In this document: positions 23,308-31,110 of the stretch, piece by piece | Layout: the number at the start of each line of letters is the position of its first letter | Numbering within the stretch: position 1 is the stretch's first letter | From: Candidatus Rokuibacteriota bacterium | GTDB taxonomy: Bacteria > Methylomirabilota > Methylomirabilia > Rokubacteriales > CSP1-6 | NCBI GenBank assembly: GCA_016193045.1 | Contig: JACPSW010000066.1 | Coordinates: 1-38,639 of the forward strand | DNA: 38,639 bases | Direction: 5' to 3' | Notes under the pieces: generated by a model | What the model was told of the DNA's origin: nothing | The model's database searches: none | What the model saw: the letters and a program-made list of their open reading frames with translations, nothing else | Position numbers and translations under genes: made by a program

Positions 23308-24966
23308 TCAGTCTCCTTTCTCGATAGACCAGTCGAGCGGAATCCCCTCCTCCAGGAGGCGGCCCTGGAGCCGCTTCACGAGCGAGAGGTCCCCGTGGAT
23401 CGCGTGCGGTGTCCGCTTCGCCTCGACGGCGAACGCGGCGAGCAGCCCCGCCGCCTCGCCGATGTTCCATTCCACCGGGTGCAACCGGTAGCAGCCGTTC
23501 GTGATGTGCGTTGTGCCGAGGTTCTTGCCCGCCGCCAGCAGGTTCGCGAGCCGGACGGGAATCAGCGCGCCGAGTGGGATCTGGAACGGCCTGGTCCGGC
23601 AGCTCACCCCCACGTCCGCCTCCCCCGCCCGGTGGATGTCGATCGGGTACCATCCGACTCCCACCGAATCCGGGAAGTGGACGGCGCGGGGACCCGGCTG
23701 GGAGTCCGCGGAGACCTCTTGCTCCACGATCGTCTTGAGCGCCTTGATCCGCCGCGCTTCACGGATGTAGGGGTGCTTGGAGAGGCCGTCGGCGCTCCCC
23801 ATCACGTCGGGGCGGAGCCTGAGCTCGGGGAACCCCGGCTTGCCGCCGGGGTGAGGCGCCTCGGTCTGGAGCCAGTAGAGAAACCCCAGGCTCACCCGCT
23901 TGGCGTCCTGAAGGGCCCGGGCCACCTCGGCGGGCGAGCGGTCCAGGATGCTCATGTCGCGATAGTCGTTGCCCGGCCAGTTGAACATCGAGATGTCGTG
24001 AGGGAAGCCCTCGGGGAAGTGCTCCCGGTCGATGAGCCGCCGGTAGGTCCAGAGGGAGCCTTTGGTCCCCGGGGCGCGCTCGAACACCTGGTAGTCGAGC
24101 CAGCCGCTCTCCTCGGAGTAGATCTCGCCGCCGTGGACCTGGATCCGGAGCGTGTAGGGCTGCCCGTCCCGGTAGCGCTCGTACTTGTCCGGCTTCGGGA
24201 TCACGTGTCGCTCCCCTGCGGGGCGGCGCTCCAGGGCGAAGGTGTAGGTGAAGCTCTGGACGCAGTGGGGCTTGGGCTCCACGGGCTGAGCGTGGGGCTC
24301 GCCGGTCTCGTGCTTGGCCTCGGCGCCCACCGCGTGCTCGGCGCCGGTCAGCGGCAGGAGGTCCCCGAACTCAGTCGCGTCGAGCACGTACTCGGGCCGA
24401 AAGCGGATCGCGCGGCCGTCCTCGAGGTTCACCGCGAGGACGGAGACCACGCGGTCGTCCCGCGCCTCGGCCGCCACCGCTTTGGTCCGGAGGAAGATCG
24501 TCAAGCGCCCGGCCGCGATCTCCGGCGCCAGGAAGGCTTCCAAGGTCCGCAGCGCGACCCTCGGCTCGAAGGCGAGCCGGGTGACCCAGCAGCTTCCGGG
24601 GTTCAGGTGGGCCGCCCCGGCGCGGGCCAGAGGGCGGTAGTGGTCGCGGAGCGCTTCCCGGAGGCGGTAGTAGGTGCGCGTGCCGCCGAAGGCCTCGATG
24701 TGCTCGTGCTCGTCGAGGGCCGACACGCCCTGCGCCGTGAGCTGGCCGCCGATCCAATCGGTCTCCTCCACGAGGCAGACGGAGCGCCCGCTCCGGGCCG
24801 CGGCCCACGCCGCCGCGACGCCCCCCGTGCCGCCGCCGACGACCAGCACCTCGCACTCGACCTCGCGGCTCTCTCGAACGCCGCCCACCTCCACGACGGC
24901 GCGCGCGGGGTCGCCCGTCGCCCCCACCCGCATCACGTCCACCAGCGCCCCCGCCCTACGCTCCAC
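23308..24966 (-). CDS. FAD-dependent oxidoreductase (FAD_oxidored type)
   Basis: 552-aa flavoprotein. An N-terminal Rossmann motif VLVVGGGTGGVAAAWAAARSG (about residues 41-61) binds FAD, followed by LVEETDWIGGQLTAQGVSALDEHEH, a hallmark of the FAD_oxidored (PF12831) family. The C-terminal part carries ANLLAAGKNLGTTHITNGCYRLHPVEWNIGEAAGLLAAFA, the second FAD contact region. There is no four-Cys iron-sulfur motif and no signal peptide. The start is the GTG at 24966, with AAGGAGG 8 nt upstream, so it overlaps the ligase gene by 11 bp. The substrate is unknown. Its place directly ahead of metE-like 2 suggests oxidative handling of a methylated compound. Confidence 0.9.
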   Translation of the reverse strand: MERRAGALVDVMRVGATGDPARAVVEVGGVRESREVECEVLVVGGGTGGVAAAWAAARSGRSVCLVEETDWIGGQLTAQGVSALDEHEHIEAFGGTRTYYRLREALRDHYRPLARAGAAHLNPGSCWVTRLAFEPRVALRTLEAFLAPEIAAGRLTIFLRTKAVAAEARDDRVVSVLAVNLEDGRAIRFRPEYVLDATEFGDLLPLTGAEHAVGAEAKHETGEPHAQPVEPKPHCVQSFTYTFALERRPAGERHVIPKPDKYERYRDGQPYTLRIQVHGGEIYSEESGWLDYQVFERAPGTKGSLWTYRRLIDREHFPEGFPHDISMFNWPGNDYRDMSILDRSPAEVARALQDAKRVSLGFLYWLQTEAPHPGGKPGFPELRLRPDVMGSADGLSKHPYIREARRIKALKTIVEQEVSADSQPGPRAVHFPDSVGVGWYPIDIHRAGEADVGVSCRTRPFQIPLGALIPVRLANLLAAGKNLGTTHITNGCYRLHPVEWNIGEAAGLLAAFAVEAKRTPHAIHGDLSLVKRLQGRLLEEGIPLDWSIEKGD

Positions 24967-26605
24967 CCGGCGACCCTCCTTGCCGGCCCGCCCCCTGGGC
25001 GCGGAGCTCCGAGCGCTTGATCTTCCCCGTCGCCGTCCGCGGAAAGTCCTCCACGAGCTCGACCTCGCGCGGGTACTGGTGGGCGGCGAGCCGCCGCTTC
25101 ACGGTCTCCTGGATCTCCTTGACCAGGCCGGGCGAGCCGACCGCGCCCGCCTTGAGCCGGACGAAGCCCTTGACGATCTGCCCGCGCACCGGGTCGGGGA
25201 TCCCGACCGCCGCCGCCTCCGCCACGGCCGGATGGGCCAGCATGGCCGCTTCCACTTCGGCCGGGCCGATCCGATACCCGGCGCTCTTGATCAGGTCGTC
25301 GTTGCGCCCCTGAAACCACAGGTAGCCGTCGGCGTCGAGCCGCGCCGTGTCCCCGGTGCGGAACCAATCCCCGGCGAACTTCCCCCGCGTGGCGTCGGGG
25401 TCCTTCCAGTAGCCCAGGAGGACGCTCGGCGCCTCGCGGTGAACGCCGATCTCGCCCACTTCGCCGACGGGAACCTCCTCCCCTGCCTCATCCATGATGA
25501 GCACGCGATAGCCCGGGAAGACCCGCCCCATGGAGCCCGGGCGCACCGGAAAGAGCGCCGAGCAGTTGCCGACGTAGAAGGTGGTCTCGGTCTGGCCGTA
25601 GAACTCGTGGACCGGCGCGCCCAGGGACTCCCGCGCCCACGCCACGATCTCGGGGTTGACCGGCTCGCCGCCGCTCGTGATGGTCCGGAGCGCCAGCCCG
25701 AACCGCCGCGGGTCCGGCACCTCCATCATCAACCGGAGCGCGGTGGGAGGCAGGAACACCCCCGTCACCCGATGGCGGGCCATCAGGGCGAAGGCCGCCT
25801 CGGGATCGAAGCGCTCGCGCGCCGTGCCCACCACCGGGCGCCCGCACCACCACGCCGTCAGGAGGAGGTCGAAGAGCCCGCCGACCCACGCCCAGTCGGC
25901 AGGGGTCCAGAAGACGTCGTCCGGCCGGGGGGCGAAGTTGTGGAGGAGCTGGAACGGGGGGACGAACCCGATCAGCTTCCGGTGGGCCTCGAGCGACCCC
26001 TTGGGCGGCCCGGTGGTCCCCGAGGTGTAGAGGATCATGGCCGGATCCTCGGCCCGGGTGGCCGCGCCGGGATGCCGATCGGCGGCGCGGTCGAGAAGCC
26101 CGCGCAGATCCCGGTCGGGCGGGGCGCCGGGGTCGGCGACGAGGACGCGACGCAACTCGGGCAAGCGGTCCGCGATCTCGGCCACCTTGGCGGCATTCGG
26201 CGCGTCGGCGACGACGACGGCCGTTCCGCTGTGGGCCAGCCGGTATTCGAGGGCGGGCGCCGCGTAGAGCCGGGAGAGCGGCACCGCGACGGCGCCGAGT
26301 CTGTGGATCCCCAGGTGCGCCACGAGCACCTCCGGGCGCTGGGGCATGATCAGCGCCACGCGGTCGCCGCGCCCGATGCCGAGCCCCGCCAGCACGTTGG
26401 CGCAGCGGCAGCCGAGGCGGTCCAACTCGGCGAAGGTGTAGGGGCGGGCCCGGCCCGCGGCGTCCTCGTAGATCAGCGCGACGGCGGCCGGATCTCCGGC
26501 GTGGCGGCCGCACACCGCCTCGGCCAGGTTATAGCGCTCCGGCACGTTCCAGCGGAACCGCGCGCGCGCATCTTCGAAGGACGCGTACTCTCCCGCGCGG
26601 ATCAT
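24956..26605 (-). CDS. Acyl-CoA synthetase (ACSM-like AMP-binding family)
   Basis: 549-aa acyl-adenylate/CoA ligase. Motifs: ILYTSGTTGPPKG (about residue 190), HEFYGQTET acyl/adenylate motif, hinge WFRTGDTARLDADGYLWFQGRNDDLIKSAGYRIGPAEVE and C-terminal ATGKIKR with the catalytic Lys. N-terminal FRWNVPERYNLAEAVC is typical of medium-chain or aromatic-acid synthetases (ACSM/benzoate-type). The start is the ATG at 26605, 22 bp after the dctM stop, so it is the first enzyme gene behind the TRAP transporter. It is a paralogue of the ligase at 34882-36528 (shared FNxxxDxxDxWAxDP-type layout and GYRIGPxEVE). Confidence 0.92.
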   Translation of the reverse strand: MIRAGEYASFEDARARFRWNVPERYNLAEAVCGRHAGDPAAVALIYEDAAGRARPYTFAELDRLGCRCANVLAGLGIGRGDRVALIMPQRPEVLVAHLGIHRLGAVAVPLSRLYAAPALEYRLAHSGTAVVVADAPNAAKVAEIADRLPELRRVLVADPGAPPDRDLRGLLDRAADRHPGAATRAEDPAMILYTSGTTGPPKGSLEAHRKLIGFVPPFQLLHNFAPRPDDVFWTPADWAWVGGLFDLLLTAWWCGRPVVGTARERFDPEAAFALMARHRVTGVFLPPTALRLMMEVPDPRRFGLALRTITSGGEPVNPEIVAWARESLGAPVHEFYGQTETTFYVGNCSALFPVRPGSMGRVFPGYRVLIMDEAGEEVPVGEVGEIGVHREAPSVLLGYWKDPDATRGKFAGDWFRTGDTARLDADGYLWFQGRNDDLIKSAGYRIGPAEVEAAMLAHPAVAEAAAVGIPDPVRGQIVKGFVRLKAGAVGSPGLVKEIQETVKRRLAAHQYPREVELVEDFPRTATGKIKRSELRAQGAGRQGGSPGGA

Positions 26606-26627
26606 GTGGGGCCTCTGCGGCGCGCCG

Positions 26628-27947
26628 TCACTTGCCGATCATGGTGTTGGGGAGCCAGAGGGCGATCTCCGGAAATGTCATGACCAGCGCGAGGCCGACG
26701 ATCTGGAGGATCAGGAACGGCCAGATGGAGTGGAAGATGTCGCCGATGGTGATCTCGGGCGGGGTGACGCCCTTCAGGTAGAAGACCGCCGGGCCGAAGG
26801 GCGGCGAGAGATAGGAGATCTGCATGTTCATGCAGAACAGGACGCCAAACCAGACCGCGTTGAAGCCCAGGCTCTCGACGATGGGGACGAAGATCGGCGC
26901 GGTGAGCAGGAGGATCCCGATCCAGTCGATCAGGCTGCCGAGGATGATCCAGACGATCTGCATGAGAATCACGATCCCCCATGGGCCCACCGGCAGGGCC
27001 GTGATCGTCTGCTTCATGAAGTCCGTGCCGCCCGCGAGGGTGTAGACGCCGATCAGCGCCGAGGCCCCGAAGAAGAGCCAGTAGAGCATGCACGTCACCT
27101 TCGTCGTGTCCCTGACGGCGCCGACGATGTTGGGCCAGGTGAGGCGCCCGTGAACCGTGGCCGAGACCAGGGCGCCGAGCGCGCCGACGCCTGCCGCTTC
27201 GCTGGGCGTCGCGAAGCCGAGGTAGAGCGAGCCCAGCACGCCGAAGGCGACCAGGCCCGGGAGGACCAGCCCCTTCAGGAGCGCGAGCTTGGCCAGCAGA
27301 GGGATGCTCCGCTCCTCCTCGCTGGCCGCCGGGGCCAGCTCCGGTTGGACATAGCACCGGATCGTGATGTAGGTGACAAACAGGCTGGCCAGAATCAGGC
27401 CGGGCATCACCCCCGCCATGTAGAGCCGGCCGACCGAGACCCCCGCGGTGAGGCCGTACATGATCAGGACGACGCTCGGAGGGATCAACGTGGCGAGCCC
27501 GCCGCCGGCGCAGATGCTGCCGAGCGCGATATCCCTGTCATACTTGCGGCTCAGCATGGCCGGCAGCGCCACCACCCCCATCGTGACGACCTCCGCCCCG
27601 ATGACGCCCACCATGGCCGCCATGATCGCGCACGAGATGATGACGGCGATGGCCAGGCCGCCGCGCAGCCGCCCCGACCAGACGTGGACGGCCCGGAAGA
27701 GCTCCTCGGCGACGCCCGCCCGCTCCAGCACGCACGCCATGAAGATGAAGAGCGGCACCGCCACGAGGACGTAATTGCCCATCAGCGTGAAGATGCGGCT
27801 GACGACCAGGGTCAGGCTTTGCGGCCCGAAGAGGGCCACGGCGAAGATCACGGCCACGGCCCCCGTGGCGAAGGCCAGCGGGAGGCCGGCGCCCAGCACG
27901 GTGACGAAGGAGACGATCATCAAGACCGTGATCCATTCGATACTCAC
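26628..27947 (-). CDS. dctM: TRAP transporter large permease DctM
   Basis: 439-aa membrane protein of the DctM (12-TM type) family. Family features: VAVPLFIFMACVLERAGVAEELF, AVIISCAIMAAMVGVIGAEVVTMGV, the GGGLATLIPPSVVLIMYGLTAGVSVGRLYMAGVMPGL signature and LLTAPIFVPIVESLGFNAVWFGV. It uses an ion gradient to drive uptake with DctQ and DctP. The start is the GTG at 27947, sharing GTGA with the dctQ stop; the open frame upstream is a shadow of dctQ. Confidence 0.94.
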   Translation of the reverse strand: MSIEWITVLMIVSFVTVLGAGLPLAFATGAVAVIFAVALFGPQSLTLVVSRIFTLMGNYVLVAVPLFIFMACVLERAGVAEELFRAVHVWSGRLRGGLAIAVIISCAIMAAMVGVIGAEVVTMGVVALPAMLSRKYDRDIALGSICAGGGLATLIPPSVVLIMYGLTAGVSVGRLYMAGVMPGLILASLFVTYITIRCYVQPELAPAASEEERSIPLLAKLALLKGLVLPGLVAFGVLGSLYLGFATPSEAAGVGALGALVSATVHGRLTWPNIVGAVRDTTKVTCMLYWLFFGASALIGVYTLAGGTDFMKQTITALPVGPWGIVILMQIVWIILGSLIDWIGILLLTAPIFVPIVESLGFNAVWFGVLFCMNMQISYLSPPFGPAVFYLKGVTPPEITIGDIFHSIWPFLILQIVGLALVMTFPEIALWLPNTMIGK

Positions 27948-28444
27948 GGCCGCGTCCCCGCGCGCGCGGCATAGAAGTCCCGGACCACGTTCGCCAGCCC
28001 CTGAAGCAGCACCAGCGCCCCCGCCACGGGGATCGCGAGCTTGACGGGATAGATCGGAGGGTTCCACGGTGTCCCGGCCGTCTCCCGTTCGAGGATGGAG
28101 CCCCACGCGAAGAGCCAGCCGACCCAGATCAGCGTCAGCATGTAGATGACGAAAAACAGGAATGTCACCAGATCGAGGCGGGCGCGCGTTCGGGGCGACA
28201 GCCGCTGGTAGACCACGTCCACGATGACGTGGCGCCGGTACAGGAGCGTGTACCCGCCGCCCAGGAGGTAGGCCATCGCGGTGACGTACACCATCGTCTC
28301 GTTCGCCCAGAGCGTCGGCCGGCCGAACACGGACCGCATCACGACTTCATAGACGACCACCCCCACGATGAACACGATCTGGAACCCGACGATGCGCCCC
28401 GTCCACTCGTTGAGCGCGTCGATCGCCCCGAAGAGTCGCCGCAT
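27944..28444 (-). CDS. dctQ: TRAP transporter small permease DctQ
   Basis: 166-aa four-helix membrane subunit. Features: VVVYEVVMRSVFGRPTLWANETMVYV (family motif in helix 2 region), MAYLLGGGYTLLYRRHVIVDVVY, and the terminal LVLLQGLANVVRDF. The start is the ATG at 28444. A 60-bp gap with a 13-bp hairpin separates it from dctP, and it overlaps dctM by 4 bp, so Q and M are translationally coupled. Confidence 0.93.
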   Translation of the reverse strand: MRRLFGAIDALNEWTGRIVGFQIVFIVGVVVYEVVMRSVFGRPTLWANETMVYVTAMAYLLGGGYTLLYRRHVIVDVVYQRLSPRTRARLDLVTFLFFVIYMLTLIWVGWLFAWGSILERETAGTPWNPPIYPVKLAIPVAGALVLLQGLANVVRDFYAARAGTRP

Positions 28445-28454
28445 GCCCGATCAT

Positions 28455-28483
28455 TCAGAGGGGGCCGAACCGGCCCCCTCTGA
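28455..28483. other. 13-bp hairpin between dctP and dctQ
   Basis: TCAGAGGGGGCCG (28455-28467) and CGGCCCCCTCTGA (28471-28483) pair perfectly with loop AAC. It sits in the 59-bp gap between the TRAP binding-protein and permease genes. No T run follows on the minus strand. Such hairpins often stabilise the upstream binding-protein mRNA or attenuate downstream permease expression. Confidence 0.75.
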
Positions 28484-28503
28484 TCCCTCCCGCGTCAACG
28501 GGT

Positions 28504-29553
28504 TCACGCCAACAGGCCCAATTCCTTCAGCCAGGCCTTCTGCGAGTCCACCGCCTTCTTGGCCAGCGGGCTCTTCTTCGCCCACTCGTCCCAGGTCGCC
28601 TGGGCGAGCGCCCGGAGCTTGCGGAGCTCGTCCTCCTGCCAGCCGACGAACGTCACCCCGCCCTTCTTCTGGAGCTCTTCGACCACGCGGATGTCGTCGA
28701 TCGCCACCCGCTCGACCTGGGTCCACGCCCACTCGCGGACGGCCGCCTCCAAGATGCCCTTGATGTCGTCCGGCAGGGCCTTCCACGCGCTCATGTTCAC
28801 CGCGAACTCGTGGATGGGCATGGAGTGGAAGCCCGGATAGATGGGGTACTTCGCCACTTCGTGGAATCCCATCCGCTGATTCATCGAGATCGTCGCCCAA
28901 TCGGCCGCGTCCACCACGCCCTTATCGAGGGCGGAGTAAACCTCGCCGCCCGGCAGGACGACCACGGATGCCCCGAGCTTCGTGAGGATCTCGGCGGTCA
29001 TGCCATGCGGGGCGCGGAACTTCACCCCCTTGAAGTCTCCCATCTTTCGGATCGGCTTCTTGGACGGGATGGACTCGACCCCCCACCAGGCGACACCGAC
29101 GGGATAGACGTTGTACTTGGCGTAGGCCTCTCGGAGCATCTCGAGCCCGCCCTTGTAGTGGAACCAGGCATCGTGCTGCCAGGGATGCGTGTAGCCGAAG
29201 ACGAAGTCGCTGATGACGGCGAGCCCCGGGTCCTTGCCCGTCCAGTAGCCGGGCCAGGAGGACTGCGCCTGGAGGACCCCCGCGCTGACCGCGTCCAGGG
29301 TCTCGAATGCTCCGGTCACGGCCCCGGCCGAGAACGGGGTGATCTCCAGCCGGCCGTTGGTCAGCTTCTTGACCCGCGCGCAGAACTCCTCGAAGATCTT
29401 GTAAGTCAGCTCCGCCGAGCTCCAGAGCGACTGCGCCTTCCACTTGTGGACCTGCTGCGCGCGGACGATGGCGGGGCCCCCCACAATGGCCGCGCCGGCG
29501 GCGGCCGCGGCTGTCCCCGCCGCCTTCACGAACTCACGCCTGCTCTTCTCCAT
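28504..29553 (-). CDS. dctP: TRAP transporter binding protein, TakP-like, Tat signal
   Basis: 349-aa extracytoplasmic binding protein. Twin-arginine signal KSRREFVKAAG then an Ala-rich hydrophobic stretch to VRAQQ (about residue 33). The mature part has the DctP fold motifs FKGVKFRAPHGMTAEILTKLG (conserved ligand-binding Arg in KFRAP), PGGEVYSALDKGVVDAADW and PGFHSMP. The VVLPGGEVYSAL...DAADW pattern resembles the subgroup binding alpha-keto acids (TakP-like) more than C4-dicarboxylate DctP, but the ligand is not settled. The start is the ATG at 29553, behind GGGGAGGA. A weak promoter at 29643-29671 precedes it, making it the likely head of the operon that runs down to the liv genes. Confidence 0.92.
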   Translation of the reverse strand: MEKSRREFVKAAGTAAAAAGAAIVGGPAIVRAQQVHKWKAQSLWSSAELTYKIFEEFCARVKKLTNGRLEITPFSAGAVTGAFETLDAVSAGVLQAQSSWPGYWTGKDPGLAVISDFVFGYTHPWQHDAWFHYKGGLEMLREAYAKYNVYPVGVAWWGVESIPSKKPIRKMGDFKGVKFRAPHGMTAEILTKLGASVVVLPGGEVYSALDKGVVDAADWATISMNQRMGFHEVAKYPIYPGFHSMPIHEFAVNMSAWKALPDDIKGILEAAVREWAWTQVERVAIDDIRVVEELQKKGGVTFVGWQEDELRKLRALAQATWDEWAKKSPLAKKAVDSQKAWLKELGLLA

Positions 29554-29642
29554 GCCGTCCTCCCCTTTCCGTTACCGGGTGAACTGCCGCGTGGCTCCGT
29601 CCTGATGAGCGGGTTCCTTCCACCCCCTTCCCAAGCCCTCCG

Positions 29643-29671
29643 ACCTTACGTCCGTGTGGCAGTCGCGTCAA
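29643..29671 (-). promoter_or_regulatory. Possible sigma70-type promoter of dctPQM
   Basis: TTGACG (29666-29671), 17-nt spacer, TAAGGT (29643-29648) on the minus strand. The -35 is good, the -10 matches consensus at only three positions. It begins at the metF-fusion stop codon and lies about 90 bp before dctP. Nothing else is seen in the 114-bp gap. Confidence 0.4.
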
Positions 29672-31107
29672 TGGCCGGGTCCCCGCGCCGGCGGCGCCGG
29701 GGCCCGCTCGAGGAAATAGTTGATCCAGGAGCTGCTCCCCTGCAGATGGCGGTCCGGGGCCGGGAGGTACGCCCGGAGGTCCACGAGGCGGTTCGCCGCC
29801 TTGGCGCGCTCGTACACCTGACCCCAGATGCACGGCTTGTCCACGACCTCGCACCGGCCGAGGTGGGCGCCGCCGCACGGGCCGTTGCGCATCTGCTTGG
29901 GGCAGGTCTGGGGGCAGACGTACTCCATGTGCCCCAGGACGCAGTTGCCGCAGGCCTGGCAGCCGAACGCCGGTCCCTTGATCGCCATCTCGACGCGCTC
30001 GAGTCCCCGCGCCAGCAGCGGGAACCGATCCACCCACCCGAAGAATCCGCGCAGGAGCCGGCGGAGCCAGCTCTCCCGCTGCACGGGAAACAGCCGCCCG
30101 AGCGCGTCCAGGGCGACGGGAATCGCGTGGCGCCGTCGGCTCACGCTCCGCGCGCCGCCCTCATAGAGGTAGAAGCCGTCCCGCGGCGCGTACGTCGGCT
30201 CCGCGGCGAACTCTTCCCAGCGCGGGGCGAGCGCCTCGGCCCGCTGGATGATCCACGCGATCTGCCCTGCGTCGTGGGTGCCGCCGAGGTACGCGCCGGC
30301 GTACCCCAGGCCGCGGAGAACCGCCACCATGCGCGCGGCCCGCTCGAGCCGCGCCGCCTGGCCGCCGTCCCCGGCCGCGCTCTCGCGGCGCACCGCTTCG
30401 AGCAGCTCGGGCGCCACCCAGCAGCCGGGCGGCTCGCCCTTCGCCATTTTTTCGGCCCCGCGCAGATTCAGGAGGTACACGTTCCCCAGGACCGGCGTGC
30501 GGACCCCGCCCTCGTGGAGGTAGCGCATGAGCTCGCGGAACTTGCGGGCGTCGTACCCGAGCTGGGTGATCGCCACATCCGCGCCCGCGGCGATCTTCTT
30601 CTCCAGCTTGAGGTACTGGTAGAAGCAGTCCGCCTCCGTGTACTTGAAGGGCGAGACCGCCACCGCGACGTGGAACGGCATCCCCGCCCGCCGGAGCTCG
30701 CTGATGAGGGCCACGAGCTGCACCGAGTCCAGGTCGAAGACGGCGGGCGGGCGGTCCTGTCCCACCGGCGCCGTCGGGTAATCGCCGGTCATCGCGAAGA
30801 CGTTCTCGATGCCGAGGGCGTGGAGGTCCTCCAGCGTCTTCCGGAGCCCGTCACGGTCCTGGCTCACGCAGGTCAGGTGGATGTTGGGGGTGAGGCCGCG
30901 CGCCCGGGCGGCGGTGCCCACCCGGATCGGATCGTGCCCCGGCGCGCCCCCGGCGTAGCTCGTGACGCTCCCGGCCACGACGCCCGGGCACGAGGCCAGG
31001 CGCGCCGCCACATCCAGGAGCCGGGCTTCGCGCGCCAGGCGCGAGGCCACCAGCTCCACGACGTAGCAGAAGCGCCCCGCGGCGAGCGCCTCCCTGAGCG
31101 GGTTCAC
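29668..31107 (-). CDS. Methylenetetrahydrofolate reductase fused to an MTHFR_C (MetV-type) domain
   Basis: 479-aa two-domain protein. Residues about 1-290 form a MetF-like barrel (PF02219 type): YVVELVAS with the catalytic Glu18, GSVTSYAGG, AMTGDYP with Asp109, and FPFHVAVAVSP-type strand. Residues about 375-440 carry eight cysteines (383, 386, 389, 398, 402, 411, 419, 426) in the CQACGNC...CPQTCPK...NGPCGG...GRCEV...PCIW pattern of MTHFR_C (PF12225, MetV). In acetogens MetV is a separate subunit that helps MetF; here both are in one chain. It should reduce methylene-THF to methyl-THF, or run in reverse in an oxidative pathway; electron partner unknown. Start GTG 31107 behind GGAGG, 3 bp after metE-like 3. 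Confidence 0.88.
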   Translation of the reverse strand: MNPLREALAAGRFCYVVELVASRLAREARLLDVAARLASCPGVVAGSVTSYAGGAPGHDPIRVGTAARARGLTPNIHLTCVSQDRDGLRKTLEDLHALGIENVFAMTGDYPTAPVGQDRPPAVFDLDSVQLVALISELRRAGMPFHVAVAVSPFKYTEADCFYQYLKLEKKIAAGADVAITQLGYDARKFRELMRYLHEGGVRTPVLGNVYLLNLRGAEKMAKGEPPGCWVAPELLEAVRRESAAGDGGQAARLERAARMVAVLRGLGYAGAYLGGTHDAGQIAWIIQRAEALAPRWEEFAAEPTYAPRDGFYLYEGGARSVSRRRHAIPVALDALGRLFPVQRESWLRRLLRGFFGWVDRFPLLARGLERVEMAIKGPAFGCQACGNCVLGHMEYVCPQTCPKQMRNGPCGGAHLGRCEVVDKPCIWGQVYERAKAANRLVDLRAYLPAPDRHLQGSSSWINYFLERAPAPPARGPGH

Positions 31108-31110
31108 CCC

